A stretch of DNA of 44,140 nt from Holtiella sp036655075 (GCF_036655075.1 NZ_JAVVQU010000027.1:1-44140); one strand, 5' to 3'; shown: positions 16,614 to 25,385, numbered from the stretch's first letter. Translations and numbers: made by a program. Notes: generated by a model not told the origin, from the sequence alone.

Positions 16614-16751
16614 TCTAGTTTTCTAGAAACAAAAGGTAAAGGGTGTGGGCTAAAAGGGTTGAAGAAGTAAAAGGCATAAACAAAGTTTAAAAAAGTAGTT
16701 CTAAAGGGGCTTTCTTGTCCATAAAAATAGTTAAAAAGGGGGAGGACGTCC

Positions 16752-17432
16752 ATGTCAACGAGTTACTTTTTACTCATTGTATTATGTGTCATAGCTTTAA
16801 TGGTTTTAATGCTAAATATAGGGATTGTACAAAAAAAGGAGAATGTAGGGCTGAAGTGGGTGTGTACTGTTTTATTTGGATTTGCAATGATGCGCTATTT
16901 GACGCGCATTGTTTATGGTGATCATCCAACACTTGGACAGCTTGAAATATTACGTTATTTTTACTTAGCCACCAGTATAGGTCTCACTATAACTATGGCC
17001 TCGGCTGTATGGTCCATTACACCTTTTATCAAAGAGAAGTTAAGCTATTTTGCCTACTTGATTTGTTTTATACCCTGGATTCTGTTTTATTTATATGTTA
17101 TTGTGACTCAGCCTACACAGATAGAGCCGGCAACGTTTGGGTATACTTTAGCACTTACAGGCAAATTTCCCATTTACTTAAGTGTTGTACAAGGCAGTTT
17201 TGTCGCCATTATGATTTTGTTATGTACTATTGGATTTTTTAGCTATAAGAACGAATATTTAAGAAGTAGCTATGCCCTTATCATTGCAGCATGTGTCTTA
17301 TTAACTTTAGATGGTATAGGGTACTTTGTTAAAATTTTAAATATTATCCCACCCTTTACAGCTACAGAGATTTTTGGGTTTATGGCTATTGCCTATGCTT
17401 TTTATATTCAACCTGTTAAACGTAGGGTATAG
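16752..17432 (+). CDS. Multi-pass membrane protein of unknown function
   Basis: The protein has 226 residues and a GGGGGAGG ribosome binding site 6 nt before the ATG. It has about seven hydrophobic segments: near residues 4-24, 34-50, 67-88, 98-117, 138-160, 170-190 and 200-218, ending in a basic tail (PVKRRV). The layout resembles the seven-helix sensor halves of some histidine kinases, but no kinase, GGDEF or other output domain is attached. It shares a bidirectional hairpin terminator with the convergent degV gene. No function can be assigned. Confidence 0.75.
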   Translation: MSTSYFLLIVLCVIALMVLMLNIGIVQKKENVGLKWVCTVLFGFAMMRYLTRIVYGDHPTLGQLEILRYFYLATSIGLTITMASAVWSITPFIKEKLSYFAYLICFIPWILFYLYVIVTQPTQIEPATFGYTLALTGKFPIYLSVVQGSFVAIMILLCTIGFFSYKNEYLRSSYALIIAACVLLTLDGIGYFVKILNIIPPFTATEIFGFMAIAYAFYIQPVKRRV

Positions 17433-17440
17433 CATATAAA

Positions 17441-17476
17441 AAGAGAGGACATCCTGTGTGGAATGTCCTCTTTGTT
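17441..17476. terminator. Bidirectional terminator between convergent genes
   Basis: AGAGGACAT (17444-17452) pairs with ATGTCCTCT (17463-17471); A-rich sequence on one side and TTTGTTT on the other serve both directions. Confidence 0.8.
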
Positions 17477-17479
17477 TCA

Positions 17480-18361
17480 TTACATAAGTGTTTCATATTT
17501 TGGAATAATACAGATACCACATGCATCCGGTCCTGTGTTGACACCGATTGTTACACCAATGAAAAAGAACTCATCAGGGATAGATGCTCCAATAGCTGTT
17601 CTAGCACTTGCTAAAATGGTTGTAGCATCATCAGTGTTATCAGCATGCCCTACAAGGTAGTTAAAGTCCTCGGGACGGTTTCCTACATACTCAGCAGTTG
17701 CTTCTACAATTTTAGCAATAGCTTTTTTCTTACCACGCACTTTTGAAAGTGGGTAAAGTTGGCCTTTTTCAAGGAAAAGAATCGGTTTAACGTTGAGCAT
17801 GGTGCCAAGAAGTGCAGAAGCTTTGCCAATACGTCCACCGTTCTCTAAGTAATCAAGTGTATCTACAAAGAAAAAGATTCTCGCTTTTTCAATGAGTTTG
17901 TCTGTCATTTCAATAATTTGGTTAAATGCAAGTCCATCTTGAATCATACGACCAATCTCTGTTACTAAAAGTCCTTGACCACCTGTGGCATTTAATGAAT
18001 TAATAATAGCAATTTGCGCATTAGGATAATTTTCTAAAATAAGTTCTTTGGCATTAACAGCTGAGCTATAAGACCCACTGAAATACCCGGATAAACAAAC
18101 ACAGATAATGGATTTTCCTGCCTCAGCAAATGGTGTAAAGACTTCAAGGTAATCATTGATTGATGGAAGTGATGTTTTAGGGAAGACTTTGCTTGCACGC
18201 ATTTTACTATAGAAATCTTTAATAGGCATTTCTATAATTTCTTTAAAATAGTCTTCTTGATTAAAAGAAACATAAAAAGGAATGCGTGTAATACCAAATT
18301 CTTTCACAATACCGTCATTCAAATCACTTGATGTATCTGTTATAAGTACGATTTCACACAT
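17480..18361 (-). CDS. DegV family fatty-acid-binding protein
   Basis: The protein has 293 residues. I place the start at the ATG 6 nt after AAGGAGG on the minus strand; an in-frame ATG 13 codons upstream has no ribosome binding site. Family motifs are ITDTSSDLND near the N-terminus, PFYVSFNQEDYF, TSLPSINDYLEVF, CVCLSGYFSGSY near residue 85, and the central DTLDYLENGGRIGKASAL. DegV proteins bind a long-chain fatty acid; in Firmicutes members (FakB) deliver it to the kinase FakA for phospholipid synthesis. No fakA is in the window, so that role is inferred from the family only. The gene stands alone with a strong promoter. Confidence 0.92.
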   Translation of the reverse strand: MCEIVLITDTSSDLNDGIVKEFGITRIPFYVSFNQEDYFKEIIEMPIKDFYSKMRASKVFPKTSLPSINDYLEVFTPFAEAGKSIICVCLSGYFSGSYSSAVNAKELILENYPNAQIAIINSLNATGGQGLLVTEIGRMIQDGLAFNQIIEMTDKLIEKARIFFFVDTLDYLENGGRIGKASALLGTMLNVKPILFLEKGQLYPLSKVRGKKKAIAKIVEATAEYVGNRPEDFNYLVGHADNTDDATTILASARTAIGASIPDEFFFIGVTIGVNTGPDACGICIIPKYETLM

Positions 18362-18405
18362 TATATTCACCTCCTTAAATTTAATTCTAAATTGGTTCAT
18401 TTTCT

Positions 18406-18434
18406 ATTATAGGGGAAGCGCTTAGAGTTTGCAA
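18406..18434 (-). promoter_or_regulatory. Sigma-A promoter of the degV gene
   Basis: On the minus strand TTGCAA (18429-18434), a 17-nt spacer and TATAAT (18406-18411), 45 nt upstream of the start codon. Confidence 0.7.
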
Positions 18435-18504
18435 GATAAGTTTAAGCATTAAGATAAGCTAGGGTGGCATATACTATACTGTTATAGGAAAAGGAGGAAT
18501 GGAT

Positions 18505-18954
18505 GTGCTCTCTTCAAGTTTAGAACAATATCTCATTCATATTTATAAGTTGAGTGAGCAAGGGCAAGAAATTAAAAGTAGTGATTTAAGTACTGAACTT
18601 AGCATGCCACTCAAAAAAACCATCCAAGCCCTTCAACGTATGCACTTTCAAAAATATATTATTTACCTGGCTTATCAACCTATTACCATTACAGACAAAG
18701 GAAAAGAGATGGCTAGATATTTAGTTTCTAGGGACACCCTTATTGATGAATTTCTAGATATTTTGCAATTGACCGATCACAAAGAAGAGGAGCGAGAGAG
18801 CCTAAAGCAATTCTTATCTTACGAGACGCTTGAAAGTATTGAGCGATTTGTCTGTTTTGTAAGACAGTATCCTGAGATTATGAATCGGTATCGTTTGTAT
18901 AATAAACGTAAAATGCGTTGTAAAATATTAGAGCCGTTACCTGAAGAAGAGTAG
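18505..18954 (+). CDS. DtxR/MntR-fold transcriptional regulator with degenerate metal sites
   Basis: The protein has 149 residues from the GTG at 18505, which is 7 nt after AAGGAGG (18491-18497); an ATG at 18499 is only 1 nt from that site and is less likely (151 residues). The winged helix-turn-helix is at residues ~2-65 (LEQYLIHIYKLSEQG, LSTELSMPLKKTIQALQRM, ITITDKGKEMARYLVSR) and the dimerisation helices follow. By eye against MntR, the metal ligands D8, E11, H77, E102 and H103 appear as Q, I, D, K and Q, with only E99 kept. I infer that it no longer senses Mn or Fe by the classic site. Its terminator overlaps the stop codon. Confidence 0.75.
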   Translation: MLSSSLEQYLIHIYKLSEQGQEIKSSDLSTELSMPLKKTIQALQRMHFQKYIIYLAYQPITITDKGKEMARYLVSRDTLIDEFLDILQLTDHKEEERESLKQFLSYETLESIERFVCFVRQYPEIMNRYRLYNKRKMRCKILEPLPEEE

Positions 18955-18981
18955 TGTACCCCTTTAAGGTACACTATTTTT
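18952..18981 (+). terminator. Terminator overlapping the regulator stop codon
   Basis: TAGTGTACC (18952-18960) pairs with GGTACACTA (18968-18976), followed by TTTTTAT. The first three bases of the stem are the stop codon. A further copy, TAGTACACTA, follows at 18991-19000, next to a TATAAT box at 18985-18990. Confidence 0.7.
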
Positions 18982-19039
18982 ATGCTATAATAGTACACTA
19001 AGATAAACAATGAAGAATTTAAGGCTAAAGGAAAAGACT

Positions 19040-20701
19040 ATGGAGAATACTAAACAATCAGGCGCACATATTTTAAAAGGTGCGATGATCTTATCAATTG
19101 CTGTATTTATTAGCAAACTTATTGGGATTTTATATCGCATCCCTTTAACCGGTGCGATTGGAGATGGTGGAAACGGGATTTTTGCACCATCGTATCAGGT
19201 TTATATGGTGATGCTTACCCTTTCGTCGGTAGCTCTTCCAACAGCTATTTCAAAAATGGTCTCTGAAAGACGTGCAATAGGCGCTTACGAAGATGCACAC
19301 CGTGTTTATAAGATTGCTATGATTTATTCTGTATTAATTAGTGCGATTTTATCCATCATTTTATGGTTTGGTGCAGATTGGATAGCAACAGCTTTCTTTA
19401 ATATGCCAGAGGCGGCCATGCCAATGAAGGCTTTGGTGCCAGCTATTTTCTTAGTAGCCATTATGGCTGTTATGCGTGGTTACTTCCAAGGGATGAGTTC
19501 GATGACGCCAACGGCTGTATCACAAGTTGTAGAGCAGTTTGTACATGCCATTGTCAGTGTGGTATTGGCATATATGCTCCTTAGTACAAGTTTAGAAGCT
19601 GCTGTAACAGGTGCTTCATTTGGTACATCAGTGGGAGCACTTTTTGCACTTGCTGTACTTGTTTTTGTCTATTATTTAATACGTCCAACCATTCAAAAGC
19701 GTAGACGCAAGTCACAAGCTTCAACGGGAGAAAGTAACGGAGAAATCTTAAAAAAAGTACTTGTTATGAGTATTCCGATTATGATTAGTACTTCTATCTT
19801 TTCTATTATGGGACTTATTGATTACTCTATGATTTATAAGATTTTGCCAGGTACTATTGAAAAAATGACTCTGGGTGGTCAGCTTATGAACTTGCCTATT
19901 TCTGACCCACAAGTATTGACGAACCAAACAGCTATTGTCAACAGTTTAGCAGGACAGTTTTCAACCAAGTATACAACCCTTATCAATTTACCAGTTAACT
20001 TAATTTTGACATTAGGGATGGCGGTTATTCCTGCAATTTCAGCAGCTGTGGCTAAGCAAGACTATAAAGATGTAAGACGTAAAACCAATATGGTGCTTAA
20101 AATAGGTATGCTCTTTGCAGCACCAGCGGCAGTAGGTCTAATGGTATTTGGTGACCAAGTGATACGTATGCTCTATAGCATGGCACCAGATGGGGGAGAA
20201 CTTCTAGTGTATGGGAGCATTAGTATTATCTTTATCACCATTGCTCAGATTACAACAGGTGTTTTACAAGGTATGGGTAAACAAAGCATTCCTACCGTTC
20301 ATGCAGGCATTGCCTGTGGGATCAAAGTAGTTGCCAATCTTGTGCTTTTATCTATGCCAAGTATGCATATTTATGGTGTCGTGCATAGTACGTCACTATG
20401 TTACTTAGTTTATGCTATTTTAAATGTTGTTTATTTAATGCGTACCATTCATATTAAATTAAATCTTAAGAAACTGATTATTAAGCCTATTTTAGTGGCA
20501 GCGGTAATGGGTATTGTAAGTTTTGGGCTGTTTCGCCTTTTAGTGGCACTCTTTGGTCATGGGACATTGATGATGCTTATTGTCATTCCAATTGCTATGG
20601 TTGTCTACGGTGTAGTAGGCCTTTTAACCCGTACCATTACAATCAAAGATGTGGAAAATATACCAGGTGGTACGAAACTAATTAATAAGCTTTTCAAATA
20701 G
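19040..20701 (+). CDS. SpoVB/MurJ-type polysaccharide flippase (MOP superfamily)
   Basis: The protein has 553 residues. The ATG at 19040 has AAAGGA 7 nt upstream; an ATG at 19010 in frame would add ten residues but has a poor site. About 14 hydrophobic segments cover the chain, with the family N-terminus ISKLIGILYRIPLTGAIGD and a MRGYFQGMSSMTPTAVSQVVEQ segment near residue 150. Members include SpoVB, needed for spore cortex formation in B. subtilis, and YtgP/MurJ, the lipid II flippase. The sequence does not decide between a sporulation and a vegetative role. It probably moves a lipid-linked cell-wall precursor across the membrane. The next gene, a BofC-like protein, starts 99 nt later. Confidence 0.88.
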   Translation: MENTKQSGAHILKGAMILSIAVFISKLIGILYRIPLTGAIGDGGNGIFAPSYQVYMVMLTLSSVALPTAISKMVSERRAIGAYEDAHRVYKIAMIYSVLISAILSIILWFGADWIATAFFNMPEAAMPMKALVPAIFLVAIMAVMRGYFQGMSSMTPTAVSQVVEQFVHAIVSVVLAYMLLSTSLEAAVTGASFGTSVGALFALAVLVFVYYLIRPTIQKRRRKSQASTGESNGEILKKVLVMSIPIMISTSIFSIMGLIDYSMIYKILPGTIEKMTLGGQLMNLPISDPQVLTNQTAIVNSLAGQFSTKYTTLINLPVNLILTLGMAVIPAISAAVAKQDYKDVRRKTNMVLKIGMLFAAPAAVGLMVFGDQVIRMLYSMAPDGGELLVYGSISIIFITIAQITTGVLQGMGKQSIPTVHAGIACGIKVVANLVLLSMPSMHIYGVVHSTSLCYLVYAILNVVYLMRTIHIKLNLKKLIIKPILVAAVMGIVSFGLFRLLVALFGHGTLMMLIVIPIAMVVYGVVGLLTRTITIKDVENIPGGTKLINKLFK

Positions 20702-20800
20702 GTATAAAGCTAGATAGAATAAGGTTTGAAGATGTATAAAGGTCTGAAAACATGGCTATACTCCAAAACGAAAGAAAGATAGATGTTTAGGAGGATACTC

Positions 20801-21409
20801 ATGTTTACGAAGAAGCAATTTCTTACTTTACTTACTGTTGCTGTATTCGTTTTTATTATAGTGACCAGTGGATGTTATTGGCTAGCTTATCAGAAGGGAC
20901 TTAGTGCCCCTATTGTTAACCCGGATGCTGTTATTGAAACGTTTGAAACAGAAGAACCTATAAGTGAAGTAGAGGTTAAGGACAATAGCAGAATTTTACC
21001 AACAACTAAGGTACAAGCTAAAATATTAGATCAAGAAGGCTATATTATAGAAGAGAAATATTTAGATACCTTAAGTTTACTCAGCAAGACTATGGAAGAA
21101 GTAGGAGCCCTTTTCGAGGATTATAAAATTGAAAAGTTCACCCCAGAAGAAGTCATTTTGACGAGGCAGATGTATATTGCAAAAGAAGCACCGTCATTTA
21201 GTTTGGGGATAGAAAAGGGAGAAATAGGCATTTTAGTAGGAGGTAGTACTCCGAGTTTTATTCAGTTGGGGTTAAGTACAAGGGACTTTTCCGCATGGAC
21301 AGTAGAACTACTTTCGAGAGAACCCATCCACATTACAGTAGAGCAAAAGCGTAAACTTGAAAAAGATGCCTATTATATAGAAGAAATTTTACAAAACTAT
21401 AGTGAATAA
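20801..21409 (+). CDS. Membrane-anchored protein with BofC-like C-terminal region
   Basis: The protein has 202 residues, starting 6 nt after AGGAGG. One hydrophobic segment near residues 8-27 places the rest outside the membrane. An acidic linker (FETEEPISEVEVKDN) follows, then a region with EEVILTRQMYIAKEAPSFSLGIEKGEIGILVGG and a C-terminal helix (QKRKLEKDAYYIEEILQNYSE). The pattern of a short beta meander plus a lysine-rich helix recalls the C-terminal domain of BofC, an intermembrane regulator of sigma-K processing, and many clostridial proteins of this type are annotated only as hypothetical. The match is by eye and weak. Confidence 0.7.
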   Translation: MFTKKQFLTLLTVAVFVFIIVTSGCYWLAYQKGLSAPIVNPDAVIETFETEEPISEVEVKDNSRILPTTKVQAKILDQEGYIIEEKYLDTLSLLSKTMEEVGALFEDYKIEKFTPEEVILTRQMYIAKEAPSFSLGIEKGEIGILVGGSTPSFIQLGLSTRDFSAWTVELLSREPIHITVEQKRKLEKDAYYIEEILQNYSE

Positions 21410-21427
21410 TAAGAGGGGTGGGGAGCT

Positions 21428-21466
21428 CCCAAGTCTTCTATTCTATGTGATAGAAGGCTTGGGGCT
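21428..21466 (+). terminator. Hairpin after the BofC-like gene
   Basis: CCCAAGTCTTCTAT and ATAGAAGGCTTGGG pair over 14 positions with one G-T pair. The T-run is weak, so efficiency is uncertain. Confidence 0.5.
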
Positions 21467-21535
21467 TACTGCCTCTATTTGTTTATACTTGCAAAGTGTA
21501 TCAAATCCCCCTACAATAAAGACAAAGAGAGGAAG

Positions 21536-22765
21536 ATGGACATGAGGGATATAGCAATTATAGGCGGTGGTGCATCTGGACTTGTAGCAGCCATTACAGC
21601 AGCAAGACAAGGCGCACGTGTCACCGTTTTTGAAAGACAAAGTAGAATTGGCAAGAAGATTCTTGTAACAGGTAACGGAAGATGTAACATGACGAATATC
21701 AACATGAAAAGGGAGCACTTTCATACAGCAAGTCAGAAAGATTGCTTTTTACCTATTCAACATAAAGATGTAGAGATGACCTTAGACTTTTTCAAGAGTT
21801 TAGGCATTGAAAGACTTGTGGAAAATACAAAAGTATATCCAGCCTCAGAGCAAGCAAGCAGTGTGCTAGATGTCATGCGTATGGAAATAGAGCGCTTAGA
21901 CATAAACGTACTGGTGGATACAAAGGTGATTAAGTTAAGGCCAGAAGGTACAAAGTGGCAAGTATGGACTGAAACACAAGAAAAGTATACTTTTGACCGT
22001 GTGATTGTAGCTACAGGAGGATTGGCAGCGCCACAACTTGGGTGTGATGAAACAGGATATGGCTTGCTTAAGAAACTCGGACACCATCAAGTCCCCAACT
22101 TTCCAACCATTGTACACATTGTTTCACCAACTAAGTATTGTAAGATGATGAAGGGCATGCGCTTTAAAAGTGAAGTGAGTATCCTTGTAGAAGACAAAGT
22201 TTGCCGTATAGAACGAGGTGAAGTACTCTTTACAGAAGATGGGTTATCAGGCCCGCCTATTTTCTTACTTAGTCGTATTGCAGCAGAAAGTTTTGCAAAG
22301 AAACAAAGTTGTAAAATCCATATGGACTTTATGCCAGACCATAGTAAAGAAGACTTGGTGGCAATGATCTATGAACGTATAGGTCAAGGAAACCATAAAA
22401 ATATAGAGGAGTTATTTGTAGGCTGGCTCAATAAGCGTGCTATTATGGCCATAATTAAGCAAGCAGATGTAGGGAGCCCACTAGCACCTTGTGAAAACTT
22501 AGAGTATGAAATGGTAGAAGCCCTTGCTCAGTCTATGAAACAGTTGATTTTTGAAGTTCATGGCACAAGAGGCTTTAAGTTTGCCCAAGCTACAGTAGGA
22601 GGCATTACTTTAGATGAAGTGAACTTAGAGACTATGGAGTCCTTGAAAGTGCAAGGCTTATACTTAACAGGTGAAGTACTAGATGTAGATGGAGACTGTG
22701 GTGGGTACAACTTACAATGGGCATGGTCTACAGGATTTGTAGCAGGCGAAGCTGCTACCCTATAA
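21536..22765 (+). CDS. HI0933-family NAD(P)/FAD-dependent oxidoreductase (YhiN/BaiN-like)
   Basis: The protein has about 409 residues. I start at the ATG after GAGAGGAAG; the ATG two codons later has better spacing and is possible. An FAD-binding Rossmann motif IAIIGGGASGLVAA leads the chain, followed by RIGKKILVTGNGRCNMTN, which is the HI0933 signature. The later motifs VIVATGGLAAPQLG, FTEDGLSGPPIFLLSR and LYLTGEVLDVDGDCGGYNLQWAWSTG are also typical. Members are cytoplasmic flavoproteins of mostly unknown substrate; BaiN of Clostridium scindens was reported to act on bile-acid intermediates. No bile-acid genes are near, so I give the family name only. The next gene encodes another flavoprotein, 91 nt away. 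Confidence 0.9.
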   Translation: MDMRDIAIIGGGASGLVAAITAARQGARVTVFERQSRIGKKILVTGNGRCNMTNINMKREHFHTASQKDCFLPIQHKDVEMTLDFFKSLGIERLVENTKVYPASEQASSVLDVMRMEIERLDINVLVDTKVIKLRPEGTKWQVWTETQEKYTFDRVIVATGGLAAPQLGCDETGYGLLKKLGHHQVPNFPTIVHIVSPTKYCKMMKGMRFKSEVSILVEDKVCRIERGEVLFTEDGLSGPPIFLLSRIAAESFAKKQSCKIHMDFMPDHSKEDLVAMIYERIGQGNHKNIEELFVGWLNKRAIMAIIKQADVGSPLAPCENLEYEMVEALAQSMKQLIFEVHGTRGFKFAQATVGGITLDEVNLETMESLKVQGLYLTGEVLDVDGDCGGYNLQWAWSTGFVAGEAATL

Positions 22766-22789
22766 TAGAGGTTAGTAGCTACTATAAAA

Positions 22790-22825
22790 GTGATGCAAAA
22801 CATTAGCGTGATGCAAAACATTAGC
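22790..22825 (+). repeat. Exact tandem duplication of 18 bp
   Basis: GTGATGCAAAACATTAGC occurs twice head to tail (22790-22807 and 22808-22825), between two flavoprotein genes and 31 nt before the next start codon. Confidence 0.9.
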
Positions 22826-22856
22826 AAACAAATATAGAAAGTTCGAGGAAATCAAA

Positions 22857-24449
22857 ATGATTCGTGTACAAGACCTTTCCTTAACGTTAAAGGAAGATGA
22901 AAGCGTATTAAAAAGCAAAATTTCTAAAAAGTTACGTATTGCACCACAAGAGGTGGTGTCGTACCGTATTTTTAAAAAGGCCATAGATGCCCGTAAGAAA
23001 CAAGATATTAAACTTGTCTATACAGTGGATGTAGAGACAACAAAAGAAAAAGAACTGCTTAAGAAGTTTCCAAACCTTCAAGCACCTGATTTAAGCTATC
23101 ACTATCCAGAAAGCGGGACTCAGCAGCTCAAGCATCGTCCAGTTGTCGTGGGAAGTGGACCTTGTGGGATGTTTGCTGCTTTGATATTGGCACAAATGGG
23201 TTACAAGCCAATAGTCGTTGAGCGAGGTAAGGCAGTGGATGAGCGTGTACAGGATATAGAGGCCTTCTGGAAAGAGGGACAGTTTAATCCAGAGTCTAAT
23301 GTACAGTTTGGAGAAGGTGGTGCGGGGACCTTTTCAGATGGCAAGCTCACGACTCAGATTAAAAATGTACGTTGTCATAAAGTGTTAGAAGAGCTGGCAC
23401 GATTTGGCGGACCAGAAGAAATTCGTTATAAAAACAAACCCCATATTGGAACAGATGTCCTGCGAGATGTAGTGAGAAATATTCGTCATGAAATTGAACA
23501 CTTAGGTGGGACTTACTGCTTTGAGACCAAGTTGACAGGACTACGTCTAGAAGATGAAAAGATAAAGGCTATAGAACTTAATCACAATGAGTGGTTAGAG
23601 ACCGATGTCTGTGTTTTAGCATTAGGACATAGTGCGAGAGATACTTTCCAAATGCTTTATGACCAAGCGGTGAACATGATCCCTAAGCCATTTGCAATGG
23701 GCATGCGTATTGAACATTTGCAAGAATGGATTAACACTTCTCAATATGGTGATGCACACAAAGACGATCCAAAGCTTGGTGCAGCAGAGTACAAGCTTGT
23801 CCATCATGCAAGTAATGGGCGTGCAGTTTATACTTTCTGTATGTGCCCAGGCGGGTATGTGGTGGCTTCAGCCTCAGAAGAGGGGATGGTAGTGACCAAT
23901 GGGATGAGTGAATATGCTAGAGATGGTGCTAATGCCAATAGTGGGATACTTGTCAACATTAGCCCAGAAGACTTTGGGTCCACACATCCTTTAGCAGGTG
24001 TAGAACTACAAAGGAAGTTAGAAGTGTTAGCCTATCGACTAGGAGGAAGTAACTACAAGGCACCACTCCAACGTGTAGGTGACTTTATAGAAGGCAAAGA
24101 AACAACAGAACTAGGAGTTGTTCAACCAACTTATGAGCCAGGTATCGTATACAGCAATTTACGAGGTGCATTACCAGACTTTATGGGAGATGCTATTGTA
24201 GAAGCGCTAGGCGTATTTGGGAAGAAGATAAAAAACTTTGACCATCCAGATGCTCTTTTTACTGGGTTTGAAACAAGAAGCTCCTCACCAATCCGCATAA
24301 GTAGAAATGGAGACTATGAGGCTAACATCAAAGGAATTTATCCAGCAGGTGAAGGTGCCGGTTATGCAGGTGGAATTACCTCAGCAGGAGTAGATGGTAT
24401 TGAAGTGGCAGAAGCTATTATCAAAATGTATCAGCCATTAGAAAAATAA
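22857..24449 (+). CDS. FAD-dependent dehydrogenase-like protein (COG2509 type)
   Basis: The protein has 530 residues; a GAGGAAA site precedes the ATG. An N-terminal domain of ~95 residues (IRVQDLSLTLKEDESVLKSK, alpha/beta, found in this family) is followed by an FAD-binding motif VVVGSGPCGMFAALILAQMG near residue 98, VERGKAVDERVQDIEAFW, and the strongly conserved NVQFGEGGAGTFSDGKLTTQ near 150. The end (GIYPAGEGAGYAGGITSAGVDG) closes the FAD site. The family is widespread in Firmicutes and annotated as an uncharacterised FAD-dependent dehydrogenase; substrate and electron acceptor are unknown. It may be co-transcribed with the HI0933-family gene upstream. Confidence 0.9.
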   Translation: MIRVQDLSLTLKEDESVLKSKISKKLRIAPQEVVSYRIFKKAIDARKKQDIKLVYTVDVETTKEKELLKKFPNLQAPDLSYHYPESGTQQLKHRPVVVGSGPCGMFAALILAQMGYKPIVVERGKAVDERVQDIEAFWKEGQFNPESNVQFGEGGAGTFSDGKLTTQIKNVRCHKVLEELARFGGPEEIRYKNKPHIGTDVLRDVVRNIRHEIEHLGGTYCFETKLTGLRLEDEKIKAIELNHNEWLETDVCVLALGHSARDTFQMLYDQAVNMIPKPFAMGMRIEHLQEWINTSQYGDAHKDDPKLGAAEYKLVHHASNGRAVYTFCMCPGGYVVASASEEGMVVTNGMSEYARDGANANSGILVNISPEDFGSTHPLAGVELQRKLEVLAYRLGGSNYKAPLQRVGDFIEGKETTELGVVQPTYEPGIVYSNLRGALPDFMGDAIVEALGVFGKKIKNFDHPDALFTGFETRSSSPIRISRNGDYEANIKGIYPAGEGAGYAGGITSAGVDGIEVAEAIIKMYQPLEK

Positions 24450-24471
24450 GTAACAATAAGAGAAATTGAAA

Positions 24472-24672
24472 ATGCTATTGAACCACAAATGTGCAGGTGA
24501 AGAACTTTATGATAGTGACTTTTTTAAGAGACAAACACAAGCAGAAGCCTATAAAACTTCCTTTGAACACGTAGCTTTTTTGTGAGAAGAAGCTGTAACT
24601 AGGCTTAAGCATATAGAATTCAAGTATTATACAACTTTTGAAAAAAGAAAACCTATATTTAAACCGTTGTAA
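24472..24672 (+). pseudogene. Possible decayed gene fragment with an in-frame TGA
   Basis: From the ATG at 24472 a frame reads 37 codons (including AGEELYDSDFFKRQTQAEAY) to a TGA at 24583, then stays open for 28 more codons (EEAVTRLKHIEFKYYTTFEK and onward) to TAA at 24670. There is no ribosome binding site. The composition looks protein-like on both sides of the TGA, which suggests a remnant of a gene. I do not recognise the family. The rest of the 24450-24770 gap holds only the hpt promoter. Confidence 0.35.
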
Positions 24673-24721
24673 AATAATATCTCTAAAAATCGAACGTTAT
24701 TTCATAAACAATAAAATTTGT

Positions 24722-24750
24722 TTGAGTTTATAGCCTCTATTTGTTATAAT
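24722..24750 (+). promoter_or_regulatory. Sigma-A promoter of hpt
   Basis: TTGAGT (24722-24727), a 17-nt spacer and TATAAT (24745-24750), 36 nt upstream of the start codon. Confidence 0.7.
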
Positions 24751-24785
24751 AGTAGTATGAAAAGACAAATATGAGGTGGACGAGG

Positions 24786-25325
24786 ATGCAAAACGATATC
24801 GCACGTATATTACTAACTGAAGAAGCAATTCAAGACAGAGTAAAAGCATTAGGTGAAGCAATTACCACACAATACGCAGGCAAAGAACTTCTTGTTGTAG
24901 GTATTTTAAAAGGCTCAAATGTTTTTATGAGTGATTTAATTAGACAAATTCAAATTCCTTTAAAAATAGATTTTATGATTGTTTCAAGCTATGGTAATGC
25001 TACAGAGTCAACAGGTGTAGTGAAGATTATGAAAGACATTGAACAAAGCATTAGTGACAAACATGTGTTGATTGTAGAAGATATTATTGACAGTGGTTTA
25101 ACACTTAAATATTTAACAGAGATGTTGAATACAAGAAAACCAGCAAGTATCAAACTTTGCACACTTTTAGACAAACCAGCAAGACGTAAAGAGCGTGTAG
25201 ATGTAGATTATGTAGGGTTTGAAATGCCAGATGAATTTATTGTAGGCTATGGCATTGACTATTCAGAACACTATCGTAACTTGCCTTACGTAGGTGTTTT
25301 AAAACCAGAAGTTTATGAAAAATAG
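24786..25325 (+). CDS. hpt: Hypoxanthine phosphoribosyltransferase
   Basis: The protein has 179 residues, the family's usual size. The ATG at 24786 follows GAGGTGGACGAGG; an ATG at 24771 overlaps that ribosome binding site and is rejected. Motifs in order: LVVGILKGSNVFMSDLIRQI, DFMIVSSYGNATESTG, the PRPP-binding loop VLIVEDIIDSGLTL near residue 96, KPARRKERVDVDYVGFEMPD, and the C-terminal FIVGYGIDYSEHYRNLPYVG. It salvages hypoxanthine (and guanine) to IMP and GMP with PRPP in the cytoplasm. It is monocistronic with its own promoter and terminator. Confidence 0.96.
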   Translation: MQNDIARILLTEEAIQDRVKALGEAITTQYAGKELLVVGILKGSNVFMSDLIRQIQIPLKIDFMIVSSYGNATESTGVVKIMKDIEQSISDKHVLIVEDIIDSGLTLKYLTEMLNTRKPASIKLCTLLDKPARRKERVDVDYVGFEMPDEFIVGYGIDYSEHYRNLPYVGVLKPEVYEK

Positions 25326-25333
25326 ATAGAATT

Positions 25334-25385
25334 AAAAGGAGCTACTCCACTTTGATCAACAAAGTAGGGTAGCTCCTTTTAAGTT
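25334..25385 (+). terminator. Terminator of hpt
   Basis: AAAAGGAGCTAC.CCACTTTG pairs with CAAAGT..GTAGCTCCTTTT, a stem of about 19 bp with a small internal mismatch, followed by AAGTTTTT. Confidence 0.85.
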
